From positions 372,001 through 436,000 of the forward strand of contig NW_024881530.1 in the NCBI RefSeq assembly GCF_019059575.1: DNA of 64,000 bases, given 5' to 3'. The translations under genes and the position numbers were made by a program. A model generated the notes under the pieces. That model had not been told where the DNA came from and did not search any database. It was given only the letters and a program-made list of their open reading frames with translations. This document shows positions 44,681 through 58,100 of the stretch, piece by piece (the stretch's first letter is position 1; each line of letters begins with the position of its first letter). Source of the DNA: Amphibalanus amphitrite. Taxonomy: Eukaryota > Arthropoda > Thecostraca > Balanomorpha > Balanidae.

Positions 44681-45520
44681 TTGATGGGATGATCGCAATC
44701 CTCACAAAACACACGCGATGATATCTACACCCATAGTCTTATAGACACTGAGAGACGACGCAAAACATCATTTGAGCGAGCGTGTCAGTTGTATTGAAAA
44801 ACGGCGCTTCACCGTCGGCGACTAGGTCGCTCAGAGGTGGCGGGGTCTACTTAGACATCGCGCTTCCGTTCACACGACAATCACGCCTATAAGGACAATA
44901 AATTAGGACACCTCACAACCACTGGTCCATCAAACACTGTCGATAAATTTTGATTATGTGCAGTACGGATAGATGATGTACGGTTCTTATCAGTGGAGAG
45001 AAATATCTAGCCGAGTGAGGTAATTCTAACGTCACATGAGTCGATTCGTAGTCGTTGCTTTGAGCTCGTTTGGCACTGTAGAAGCGTCGCATGGCACGGT
45101 ATTGACATAAGTCTGTGTACAAATCAGATTTATCAAGTCGGCACACCTTAAACTATGGAGCCGCGAGTACAGCATCCGGTCAACTTTGAGCACTTTGTGC
45201 TAATCTCGTTTGATATCAAAACCCAAGGTCCTCAGGTACAACGCTCGATATCACTTATCACAACAATATTCCGACCGCCAACAGATTGTCTGTGATCGTT
45301 TTTCACACACTATGTACACAATTGCCGCTCGGCTGAGGGTGGTGGTCGAACTTCAGCTCGTGAGCCAGTCAGCGGGAAATCGCTCGCTTTCCAAACTCAC
45401 ACGAAGCCTCCTCTGACAGCTCGAGGGTCATTTGACCTGTCAGCTCAGGTTACACGATATACACTGCATCCGTCAGCTCGTGGTTTCTCATCCCAGACCG
45501 ACCCTTAGGTCTTCCTGGGA
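44681..45520. other. Intergenic / probable grh 3' region, nothing recognised
   Basis: Lies downstream of the grh stop codon (minus strand) and probably includes its 3' untranslated region. No confident minus-strand AATAAA was located close to the stop. Confidence 0.3.
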
Positions 45521-45584
45521 CACATGGGGCCTCTCACGGCACGTGGGGCCTCTCACAACACGTGGGTCTCTCAGACGACACGTG
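45521..45584. promoter_or_regulatory. Tandem E-box repeats downstream of grh
   Basis: CACATG at 45521 and perfect CACGTG palindromes at 45540, 45559 and 45579 occur at 19-20-bp spacing within a repeated GGGGCCTCTCAC unit. CACGTG is the core site for bHLH factors of the Myc/USF/Clock/HIF type. The repeat may be a functional element or just a minisatellite of three to four units. Confidence 0.4.
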
Positions 45585-45664
45585 GTTAGTCCTCAGTATA
45601 AGGAGATCGCGTGCGGGTGTTCTGTGGAGCCGCTCGGGCTCCTCGGAGCCGCTCTGCAGTGACC

Positions 45665-45791
45665 TCAGTCGCCGACTTCGATCAGTGTGATGTGGTACGA
45701 GCCGTCCTGCTCAGCCTGCCGGATCTCCAGTAAGAAGGTATCCTCATTGCAGTAGTGTGCTATCATATCGTCGTCCATAGTCGCCGTCACC
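45665..45791 (-). CDS. grh: grh last exon: end of dimerisation domain
   Basis: Reads [20 protein letters not shown] and [19 protein letters not shown] to a TGA at 45667-45665. Acceptor GACCCCACAG. It matches the remembered Grh C-terminus residue for residue in DDDM and YCNED. Confidence 0.9.
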
Positions 45792-48700
45792 CTGTGGGGT
45801 CAGACAACGGGAGGTCAGACTGGGTCAGGTCAGGAGGTCAGGTCAGGCTAGTCTGGCTAGGTGAGATAGACAACATTAGGTCGTATAGGATCAGATCATC
45901 CACGTTAGACCAGGTAAGGTCAGTCTAGTTCGGCGGGACGGATGATCAGACCGAAAAAGATTGGATTAGGTCGGGTCGGGACAGGCAATGGCAGGAAGGT
46001 TACTCAAGTTAGACAAGACGAGTGGAAGTTCGAATAGATCAAAATACGCCAGTTCAATTCAGGTCAGGAAAGAACATGAAAAAACAATGAAAAGGAAGTT
46101 AAGGAAGGTCAGATGAGGTCAATAACTTTTGTCAATATCTCAATAAGTCGATAAAACGAAGATCATTTGCCACAGGCAATTATTCTTTTTATAGATCTCT
46201 ACAAATAATTTTTACATGAGATTGGTATTCTTTACCGCAACTGAAACAATTCAGGCTTCATACAAATTCGATAGACATTCTGCACGGAGCACAGGAGCAC
46301 TTTACACGACTCTAGAGAGGCGCGCGAGGGACCCGGCCGGCCTCGCTTTATTGACATTGCGCAGACGGCAATCTAATGAAGCTTTTAGCAAACACTTTCA
46401 ACGGTATTCACGCTCCTAAATAACGTCCGACATCCGAATGCGTTTAAAATGGAAATAAGCTGTTGCATTAGCAACCAAACCTGTGATTCGAGTTATACTG
46501 AAACATATTTTACAAAGCACCAGAGTCTTAAAATGATTTAATTACAAAGAAATTGGGAAATGCACATGCTGGCGATGGATATCCCTGACAACAGACTGCC
46601 GGCTATGTGAGATTTTTTTTTTCAAATAAATTACGACAGCACAGTAATTCACAATCACATACAGCTATAGTTTAAATGCATCGTATGCCCTCATGTCCCC
46701 AGTCCCCACACATCAGCTCGTCATACCACTAGCACCACACCCTACATACCCTTTCTTGTTCTTCCGACAGAGCGTGTGAGCGCAAGACGTACTGATTTTG
46801 TACTTGCTCTGGATCTGAAAGGTAGAAAAGTGGAGCGAGGGGTCAACACCACGCATGCTGGAAAGACAGAGTGGTGTGTGCCCGAGAGAGAGAGGGTGGG
46901 AAGTGTACCATTCGCCGCGTGCCGATCACATGCCAAACCAAACTGAGAGCAACTACAGTGTCCAGAACCAGGTAATGATCTACGGATACCCGTCCCGTGC
47001 CGACGATAAACCATTGAATGTAGAAAACGCTAACTGAGATCACCACTCTACACTACAAGAAGGGCGAATTGTTCTTTCACCGGTTGGGTGTAAAGACGGA
47101 CACAGTCACTGGCGACAGGAGCTGCACGGAGCTGCTTAGTTGGCTCCGTAGAAGTTCGGCTGATGTCCGAACAGAGTCCGCATCGCTAGTGACTGTGTCT
47201 GAACTACCGCGAGCTACCCATTGTCTGCTGTACCGCGGGTGTTTGCATGTCTGCGTTGTAATGAACCGGACCCGGGCTCGACTACAGCGACATCTGAACT
47301 CCAGCCGGGATACTCACGGCATTGAGTAGGCCCAGTGTTGTAGGTGGCGCTACGTGCAGCGGCGTGTAGACTTCCTCCTGTTCTTGACGGGCGTACAGCA
47401 TCACCCGCTGGCTGAGCGGTGGCGTCAGTCGCGCCCGTTTGGCCGACGGGAGGAACAGGCCGTTCTCATCCCTGTGCTCCCTGCCGGGGGAGGGTGGTAA
47501 GTCTGCGGTCTAGCCGTCCAAACACGATGTGGGAGGGTTAAGCCGCGGGTCTTGTAGCCATTGAGCGGGGACGGGCGATAAAAAACGGGGTTTCGTGGTT
47601 CGAGAACAGCAACAAAGAAAACAGGACTCACATCAGGTAATGCATATTGACGTCATACTGTACAAACTTCATGGCATGTCTGGAGGAGGCTGATAGCAGA
47701 GGTCTGTGATGCCGATGCTGAACTCTGTCGGCGGACGCAGACCCACCACCACCACCACTCGCAGGCTGCCTGTACACTGTGCTGACAGTCACCGCCGTCC
47801 TCTAAGCGCTGGCAGACGTCGCTCACCTCTCTGCCATCTCGGCAGTGGCCGGGGGCAGGCTGTACTGACTCTGCAGGCCGTCAGGACTGAGGGGCAGAGC
47901 CGGTGACTCGGCCACGTCCTGGTACCTGCGGCGCCCGAAAAGCCGAGCAGGCCACAGTTAGTCACACGGACGAGCGGCCAGGCGCGCACGCAGGCGGTCA
48001 GGGCGCATGCAAAGCGCAGCGGCGCGGGTGAGGTATGGTGATGTCGATCGGCACGGTATACACAGCTTATGGCGAACACAAACAGCGTCGCTGGCAGTCG
48101 GCATACAGCGAGGCTGCCAGCAGCAATGCAATGGTGAGCAACACACAGACAGCGGGCACGGACAGGGCTCGGCGGTGCTGGCAGTGCTCACATGCAATGC
48201 AGAGTTTGGGAACAGTGTACTTCATTGGGTGCTCAGGAGTGATACGGAGCTTTCGGTGCCTGATATGGTTTCATGAATGAATTGAGTCTGCCGTGCTAGA
48301 GTTAACAATTTATATATTAACCGAGGATCGGAATTATTTGTTGCACCATTCTCTTGTTCTAGTTTCTACCTTTGTCAAACGTCAGACCGATCGTTTTTAA
48401 AATGCTCTGCACGATTGATTGTTTGACTCTTTCATAAAATTTCGATAAAAAAGAGAGTTAGTCATTGATATCATACGAATATTAGGAAACGCTCAATTTA
48501 TTTCGCTACAATATTTTCATATTTTTAGAGTATCCCGCCTTTGTTTAAGTCATTATCGAATTCTCGGAGGGTTGTTTTGACGACTGGGCGCGGCCGTTTG
48601 AATTTGCCATCATTAATTCGGTTTGTCGCACGCACATATCTCTATAATGACTTTGAGAGCACAATGGAAGCGCATTTAAACAGCTCGTCTTTTTCTAGAC

Positions 48701-50167
48701 TTTAATTACCTGTCATCTGACGAGCATACCTATAGTTAGGCTTGCAAACATTAAACAACGGGTTTCATCTTATTGCGACATGCAAGCACAAAAGGAAAGT
48801 AGCATTCCTGGATGCATTGGGATTTAGAACACAGATCGGTGAAAGGTACATAGCAGTAAATAACAGCCAACATCGCATTATAGCTCTTGATTGCTTTGAC
48901 AACATGGGCATGGACATGCATGCAACAGAATGACAGAGAGCTGAAGAAGAGTTATACAGCAGGGCTGGTTTGCTGTCATTGTTCAGGCGCGCGTGGAAGA
49001 TAGAACAGACAAGAAGAAAGATAAATGGAGAGTGTACTCACAGGCCGTGGCTGTCTCCGTCCTGCTGAACGTAGTAGTTTTGCAGCTCCATGTTCCCGAT
49101 CTGCCGGAAAACAGGAGGTGACAGGTTAATCCGGGTGCAACCAAAGAAGTTTGTGAACGAATGAAACGAGGGACAAAAAAGTTTTCTATGTTTCGCCGTG
49201 AAATGGTCAAACTAAACTGCCGTAAATACTAGTATGTCGCGCAATTATTCTTATTCACTTAAATATCTTAAAACGTTCGCGTTCTATCAATTCATATATA
49301 TCTGAGTCATCGCTGGATCCGTTAGCTCACGCTCTGACTCAGTGCTCAGTCCGTCTACTCATCTCTGAGTCAGCACCATAAACTCACATTCTGAGTCACC
49401 TCCCTGCCTATCGTCTCACCTTTTCCGAGTCGGCGCTCGGCTGGAAGAGCTGCGCCGGTTTCAGCGTGTCGGCCATGCTGTAGAACTCTGTCCGCTCGCA
49501 GGCCGGGTGGTACATCTCTTCCATCTTCTTACGGCCAGTGGCGGTCATTCGCCGCTTGGAGGCGCGTCGCTCCTCGTCCCGGGTCTTCCTCTCAGCACCC
49601 TGATGGAAGGGGTGAGGTTGATAAATAGTTAGAGGTAGATTGGCGCCAGGCCAGGCGGCATGCAGAGAAGTAAATGCCATGATAACACACAATAAATGAT
49701 GACAAACACTACAGCAATACTCTTTGCAATCGCACTGCAGTAAATTCAACCCACTAGGCTGAACGATACCAAATGATCCGGGGCATAGATAAAGCAGACT
49801 AAACCGTAACAACAGGCCTCAGACACTAAAAATCGAAGTGTCATAGCCTCATGCAAACGAGTCTAGCACTGTGTGCTCCACATAATCTATAAGGAAATGA
49901 AAGCTGCTAACCCATTGCTATCGTATTACCCGAGCCTCGATAACCCGCTGCACCGTAGGTCACAGTTGGATATGGTTTCGAGCCCCGAGACCTCCACGCT
50001 GCTCTCACGGAATCAGCTCGTGCCTCGTGATTCTTAGCCCCACCAGTCACGTGCATTAGAGGTGAAGAGAGCCACGATGTTACATGACCCACGCCGAGGG
50101 TTGGAGGGGTGACCTGTCTAGGAAGGGGAAGGGTCAGGGTGAAATGGAGAGGGGAGGAAAAACTTGC

Positions 50168-50232
<65 letters not shown>

Positions 50233-52164
50233 AGGGAGGTGCGATCGCTCACCTTGTCACAGAAGGATTTGACCTGGCAGTAAGAGCGCTGTATGACGGC
50301 TGCGTTAGGGTCCCGGTAGTCGTCATATGTGTCAATCTGCACGTGCAGCGGCAGACCCTGAGAAAGAGGAAACACGTGATAAAACGTTAAGGAAATGCCA
50401 GTGGTTCACGGGTGAGGATGAGGAAGTACTTACACCTTATGTGGTGAAACATTAAAGTAAACGGAACACCTTGGTTTACGATCAAATAGAATACGTTATG
50501 TGGCGGTTAGTGGTTTCGGAAGGGGTGTTACGTTACGGCTTCAGTGGTCAAAGAGAGCACGAATTACTGTGGTTAACGGTAAGCTCGAACAGTAAACGTA
50601 ATTGTAGTGAACAACAAACGGTGAAGATGATATGTATTCAAGGTGCATAGTGGTAACGGTCAGATGATATCGATAATATAATAAATTGAAACATTTCGTG
50701 ATTAAAGGTGGTTTGCATGCAGAAATGAAGCATATCCTATTCCATACACAACGCGTTCGATCCTGTAGGGGCAAGTGGTCTCTCTTACCTTGACTCCCTT
50801 TTGACTGCTGAAGTCTGTGCTGAGGCACTGCAGAGCAATGCTGATCTGAAAACAGACAGGCACTGGGTCAATACCGCTCCTCTTAGGGCATCATCAATGG
50901 AAGTTTGCAGTCAAGAATGGGCCAGTTTCGTGCACTGTTCCCATCTTCTGCTGATGAACATTAGGAAAAAGAGAGGAGGAGCAAGGGAACGATGCGAAAA
51001 CCGGTTAACACGACGATAAATCTATCTTTGGAGTACCTTCCCCGAGGTCAGTGCTAACCTCATTACACCCGCGGCCACCAATTAACTACAATTAGCCACT
51101 CAATCACGGCTAACTGCGATATTCTCACCAGTCGCGGCCGATTAGCACCTCCTCACTCAGGGCCGGACCGGGCCGCGGCGGCTCGGACGGTGAGTATCGA
51201 TAAGGCCGGGCCCATGGGCTGTCTGTGAGCTCCATCACCCGTGTAACGACTGATCGTGACCCGCACGGTCTGAGGTCACAGGGACCGAGCGCGGTATTAG
51301 CCGAGAGGTCAGTGCCGGGTGACGCGCGCGGACCTCGCCAGGGGTCAAGGAGGGGACCGGGATGATCCTCACCTTGGCTGAGCTCTCCAGTGGGTTCCAG
51401 TAGACGGCCACGGCGTTGTGAGCCACCTCATCGATACCGCCAACCAGACCGACGCTGTTCTTAGTGTCTAAAATGGACCCGGAGGACTTCAGTCAGTGAC
51501 AGTGACAGTGACAGCAGCAACTTGCAACAGTTTGATATAGGCTGCTCATACAGACAGCGACATTAAGAAACAGTTATTATCGATTTTATCCACGTTCTTG
51601 TCCATCGGTACTTTCCCTGGAGCATGATGACATGCAAATGACTTGCAAAAGGCCTACCCCAAGAAACATAACGTTGCAGAGGTAACCGCTCGCTCCGCTA
51701 CTAAGCGCCGTAATGTCGGATTTGCATCAAACGATTTCGTTGAGTGAACACTGAACACGGAACACTGCTTTTCAGATATATTCGCTCCGTGATCTGTATT
51801 GGACATCGTGGAGTCACGACTTCTTTCTTTCCATCCCTGAAAAAGGCAGCAGTTGGGCAATAACTGCCGGCAAAAGTGAATGTGAAGTGCTCATAATGGC
51901 ACCTGACTGCTCATATATCGTTTCGATGTTGAGACTGTCGCACACAGAGGCTGTTCTATGGTAACCAGTAAGTTGCTGTCTTTATTTACCAATGTCGAGG
52001 ATGCGTTGCTTCACGCTGTGCTGTCGGCTATGCCAGAACATCCAGGCTTTCGTGTCGTCTTCTACCGGCTTCTCCTCTCGGAATACCAGCATCACCACAC
52101 TCTGTGAAGGTGGACAGACATGTGTGAGTTGTGAGAGAGATGTGAGAGATGAGAGAGATGAGAC

Positions 52165-52197
<33 letters not shown>

Positions 52198-55100
52198 CAG
52201 AGAGAGGCATAGATACCATGCTGCTGTTCTCTACGTTTATTACAAAGTATTTACGGATTTATGCCCAAAACAGAAAGTCCGATTTTTGAGCTAAAACTAG
52301 ATGACATTTTAATGCTGATCACGAGGATTCCTGACCTGACGTCGTGGTTGTGATCATCTCACCTTGACGGTTCCGTTCCTGAGCGGCTTGTCCGGATCGG
52401 GCACATACTCCATGGTGATGCCGTAGAACTGGCCCTTGTTGACGTAGGTTAGACGGTCGTCCTCGCGACGCTGGCTCGTCGAAATCGGTGCCTCCATGAA
52501 GAAACGGAAGCCGAAGTTGGAAAAGCTGAAAACGACACCATCCTCGTCAATCCCAACCTCGATTGGTGTGATTCTGTGGTAGGTAGTAAAAATAATTAGA
52601 TAAACTAAGTGCTAATGCCGGCGGCCTGTTCCATAACTTGCACCGCCCATCGGTTTGTTGTCAGCAGAGTGTCACGGCAGCGCGCTCTGGGGTCACAGCG
52701 CTGGCGATCATTGCGGCCTAACGCCGGGCTCGTGGCCACAAATCGACTGAGAACGGGCCGTTATCGTGAGCCGGTTCAGGGGCCGACGAGATGGTATCGG
52801 CCGCGCTGCTGGCGGGCTGTGAGGTCCCCCGCGCACACACCCGGGCGGTGGGAGTGGGGGTACTGTGACTGACGTCATGGGATACAGCGTGACGTCAGAT
52901 GGAGTCCAATGTGACGTCAGAAGGGGAGATTTGGTCCGATCAGATATACGTGCATGATGCCAGGTAATATCGATCGTCAGTTTGAGGGAAAAGAAAATGG
53001 GAACTCGTCTTCCTGCTGGAGAGACAATTAGCAAAACATGACCTCGGTACCTTTTTCATCCTCCCTCCTCTAATTCTCACTCCCTTCCCTCTTTTCCCGC
53101 TCTTCTGCCCAAGGTGTTGAATCACATGATGTGAACCGTGACACTCCTCAGATGAATTGTCCAGCATTATGGACCCTAATGAGTGGGTACACTGTACGTT
53201 TGTTGAAACCTCGATGGGCTCCTTGGTCGGTAAAGGAAGACTCGACGGCCAATCGTTCCGCGAACACAATTGACGGGGTGTGACCAAGAGCCCCAGCGAC
53301 CGTTGTTAGTTACATAGCAACAGGCAACAGCCTTAGAGAGTCCGGCGGCGTAACATTCAAGGTGTGAAAGGTCAGCAGCACGCCCGAAGACGTGCAAAAC
53401 TAGGCCAAAAACGACCTGTTTGGGGGCAGAGTTCACGCATTGAAGCAGGGAACATTCAGTTGACCCTTCGCACCAGCTTAACAGGATGGAATAAATGAGG
53501 ATTGGGCGGGCGGCTGAAGGGTACACAGCCATGACATAAATTGTGGGCAATGTTCAACCCCAGGCGGCAGAAATGGTGCCGCCGGAGCGGTACGGGTAGT
53601 TTGATGGCTTAATTCTGGCATGCTTGACCTCATGCAGAGTGCGCCTTGATTTATTTGATTGATTCTATTAAGTCATACATTTCTTCACAATCAAGAACAA
53701 AGGGAATGGCTATGCACTTTGTGATAATGTGATGATGTAACGTTAACGGTACGTTCTTTTTCATGGTCTAATGCGAGTACATGATGCTAGAGGAATTAGA
53801 AATGAGTGTATTATTTAATTTTATCAGTATCATGCATATGATTTGAATACTCGTATACCCACGCAAACCACACCCTGCTGCGGTTCGCTCAACCCTGTAT
53901 CCTTTTCCGGTACTCACATTTTCGGGATGTGGATTTTGTCCACCTCTGTCTGACGTCCGAAGTCGTGCCACGGCCGGGACCGGGATGTGGATGGCGATAC
54001 CGGGCCGCGGATCAGACCCGGCTCAGCCAGCAGCGACGACTGTCCCACCACGTCCGAGTACTCGAAACCGGTGCCCTGAAACACAGAAAGACATAGCGGT
54101 TAGATACGGTGAGGTCATGGGAGGAGCACATGACGTCATGTGACGAGGCAGCTGGTGATGACACGATATGTGATGAATATCGTGTGAAAGGCTCTGAGGC
54201 CGGCCAGGTGCTGAGAGTGCTGAGGAGATGATAGATACGTGGGTGAATTTTATTTGCCCGTGATTTACAGTGGACATCAAAATGTATCTATTAATCGACT
54301 TCACGCCAATAACGACATAACGGGCTTCCGCAAAGTCTTCATTGCGTAGAGTGTTGTTGATGCGAGGTTACAAGTCAACGTCAATGATTATGATATACCT
54401 ACAGGGAACAGGGAACAGGGAACGTAGGCACTCGGCCTGTACTCAGCAGATGCGATAGTCGTTTTTGTCTATGGCGACACCCGTCAGCTGCTACTCGTCT
54501 TCTGATCCGTCACTTAGCAAATAAATGTCCCTAGTGTAGCTATTCATCATGCCAGATCGTCTGCTTCCTGGTCCATGCTTGCACGAAAATGAAGATACAA
54601 CAGTGGCTTGTCGGCATCCATAGATAGAACAAACAAACAATGCCGGGCAGCATCTTGCGACATGCAAACAGCATCAAGAAGTGCACACGGCTATGTTCAT
54701 AGCCGCTCGTTTCATTTATGTATGCAAATGTAGTAACAGGCATGGAATATAAATGCAGGTTACATGCAGATTTGCTTACTCGACGACGCTAAGAATTTAA
54801 AGTTACCAACTGCATTTCTGAGTCGTCGGCGGACTAACTAATATTGTATTCTATGTAGTGCTGTCCATTCGGATGAACCAATCAAATATCGCCGAATCAT
54901 GCTATCATCATCAGTGAGGTATGTCGTCCCTCGTCGTTATACGAGACCCACACATTTGGAGGTTCGGCCCCGCACATTTGAAGGTCCGGTCCCGCACATT
55001 TAGAGGTCTGGCGCAGTCGAGCGGGAACAGATGAATAGTCGGCCGGGCGGGTCCCTTTGCCGTCCTTCGGGCGTTGGCTGGCTCACTTTCATCCCGAGAC

Positions 55101-58100
55101 TGAGGTGCCGATAGGTTCAGGAGCACTCTGTCGTCACCTCAGGCGCCCGTGTTTCAACCCACTTTAGGGAAATCGAACAGACACGAACAAGAAATGCCGA
55201 GACCTCGGCAAATTCTATGAGTCGATGGTTACATATTAGCGATAGAGATGAAAGGACGAGCTATTCGGGCCGGTGTATGTAGCAATAACGTTATAAATGA
55301 TCGAGAATTTAGCATATAGCACGGGCCGTCGGTACCGAGCATATTACGAAGTTGGTCTGGTCATTGATCTTCGATGATATGATTTATCATTATACGCATA
55401 TCAATAGGTACATGACCGTAAGCACATTTATATCACAGCTGTTATGGCATATGGAAAAGGACGGCCAAACTTGACGTTTATAAACAATTGCCGCATTTGT
55501 AAATCGCGTAATCGCATTTAAGCTTCAGAGAAACTCTTAAATAATGTCCTTTGCTTTCAGCACTGATCCCATGTTAGGGAAACACTACTCCATCTAAAAC
55601 TTCGGAGCGGCACTCTTCAAAGCACACGTAATACTTCAGATTCAATATGCATTTACAAACCCACAAAAAACGTGTTATCGATCGATCGCTGTTCATCTTT
55701 CTGCTCGGAGCGCGGTGCACGCCAGCATATTTCTGATGCCGGGGGCGCGCCTGTGCGACCGCCGCTTCCCAAAGAGCGCTGCGCCCGCGGCGGAGCGGAA
55801 GGCATGCCGGAGGTGAGCTCAGGTCGCTGGGAGCCGAGCGACTTCCGGCTCACCCAGCGGAGCGTCTCGTCCCGCCCCGTCGGCGGGCACCTACTCGACT
55901 GGTTCTGCAGCGGCCCCACTGGAAAGTTCCGCAATCCTACAGTAGCGGTGTGTCTGACACATCCCCGCCCGCCGAGTGACCGGACAACAGCCCCGATCAG
56001 CGTCAGCAGCCCCGGCGCGCCCCCGGCTTACCGATGAGTGCAGCCGTTGCAAAAATGCTGGTATTTATTCTGATTGAAAGGTGACTTACAGCACGCCTAC
56101 GCAAGAATTTAGTATCGTAACTTAGGCTATCGATAAACCATATATGACTAGCAGAATTATTGCATCAACAAGTTTGTAAGAAGGCCTTACCCCTTCGCCT
56201 AAAATACACTAAGCGCTCACCGCATAAGAGCGGACATATGTCCGGCTTTCTCGAACATTTCACCGGTAACGGGCTATCCTCAGGACATTCGTTCCATGGA
56301 GAAACCTCGTCGTTCGGTAATGGTTCGCTCACAGCGCTGGTCCTTTGGAGCCACTTACACCCGAACACTCCACTACGTGGTTACACCATCAATGGGTGCT
56401 CTTCACAAAAACGACGGCGTTTTTTTACACGACAGCCTGTGACCATCTATCAAAGGCGACGCGGTGTCGTCGGGTGGCAGTCAGGACGACCAGCGTATCG
56501 GGGGAATTGAGGGAGCGTTCGGGAAATCCATGTCGGTGTGGGGTGAGAGAGGTGGGACCAGCTCGGAGTGGCTGGGACGGTGATTTAGGGAAGGTGACTG
56601 CCTCCGAGAGGCCTTTCATTAGCTGAGGATCACCTGAGACGGAGAGGGTACAGAGTTGGGAAGTAGGGACTGAGGAGCCGTAAAGCCAAGCTGTCCGGCA
56701 ATGGCGGATATGTCGGATATCGGACATCAGCCGAGGGCATGTGGACGTATCTTGAATACGGAGGGAGTGGAGGCATGGGCGAGAGATGTTGATAGGCGAG
56801 AGGCTGTTCATCGTCAATGAATAAATTTGCCCGCATTAGGAATGGGATATGTTGAAGGACAGAATAGTTTAACATGCGAAAGGAGATTTCAGCAAGGAAT
56901 TAAGGGCTTAAGCTAAGTATACGCACTGTTTCCTGCTTAGGACGTACGGAAACTGCGCCCGGAGACCCTGATAAAGGGCGACAAAGATAAAAAATGGACC
57001 AATCGGAAATATCTCCGTTCATGCTCCGCTTACAAGTGAGACACATACTGATGGTGGTATGGAAGACATATCCGTCAGTCACGGCACACAATCTTATGAA
57101 TATCAGCCGAGATGCAGGGGTGATAGACATTCCTATCAGGGCTCTTTATTCTGATATTGGCCGTATAAATGTCAGTTTATCGACTATCAGAAGCAGTTGA
57201 ATAGAACATTAGGGCACAACTGTCGCTCAGTTGGACTGTTATGAACACCACAGGCAGGGAACGGATGAAGTTCAATATATCAAACTTCATCTGTCGACTG
57301 GGTATGAAACGTGTTATCAGGACAGACCGTGGGTTTCTATCAGTAAGTATTTGTGCGTGTCCAGACACCTGCGCTTCCCTTTGACTCCTGACCCCTGCCC
57401 TCCGACCTCCGATCGGCCGGGACTGACCTGCTGCAGGCTGGTGGCCTGATCGCGCGGGGTTGCCGCCTCAGCTCCGATGCCGCTATCCGGTGACGGCAGG
57501 TCGACGGCCAGACCCTGGCTGGACAGCTTGTAGACCGCCGACCCGGGGCGGATGTAGCGCTCGACGAACTGGGCGTGACTCTCCTGACCATCGGCGAAGG
57601 CGGGTGCGGCGCGGCTAGCCGGCGCGCTGCCTCCGTACTGATCGGTCGTACCCGCTGCGGAGCCCACAGGAGAGTAGTAGTCACGGTAGTAGGGGTCCGC
57701 CGCGGCCACGTACGACCCAGCCGACGTGCGGACCGTCGTCGCCTGTCCGTAGGTCGCCGTCGGAGACGGCGGCAGAGCGCTGTACTGGGAGATGGGCTCG
57801 GCGAATACCTGTGCGGGCGCCAGACCCGTGTACTGGGCCGTGTATGCGGTGGAAGAGGACATATCCTTGGGTGAGGGCGAGTCCGCGTGCAGCGGCGCCA
57901 GCGGCGCGCCGTAGCGCGGCGAGCCGGGGTCCCCGTCGCCGACGATGACGCCGCGGCGCTGTTCGACGACCTGCTGCTGCTGTGGCTGCTCGGAGGGCGA
58001 GCGGCGCGCGGTGAGGTCCTCGGCCTCTCGGTCTGCCAGCAGCAGACCCAGCTCACTGCCCGAGACCAGGTCAGCGGGCGCGCGACTCTGGGAGGTGACT

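Noticed and set aside
50109-50390. Frames rich in Arg-Glu across the GA microsatellite
   Set aside because: Pure dinucleotide repeat translation. The real coding sequence there is the minus-strand grh exon 50253-50357.
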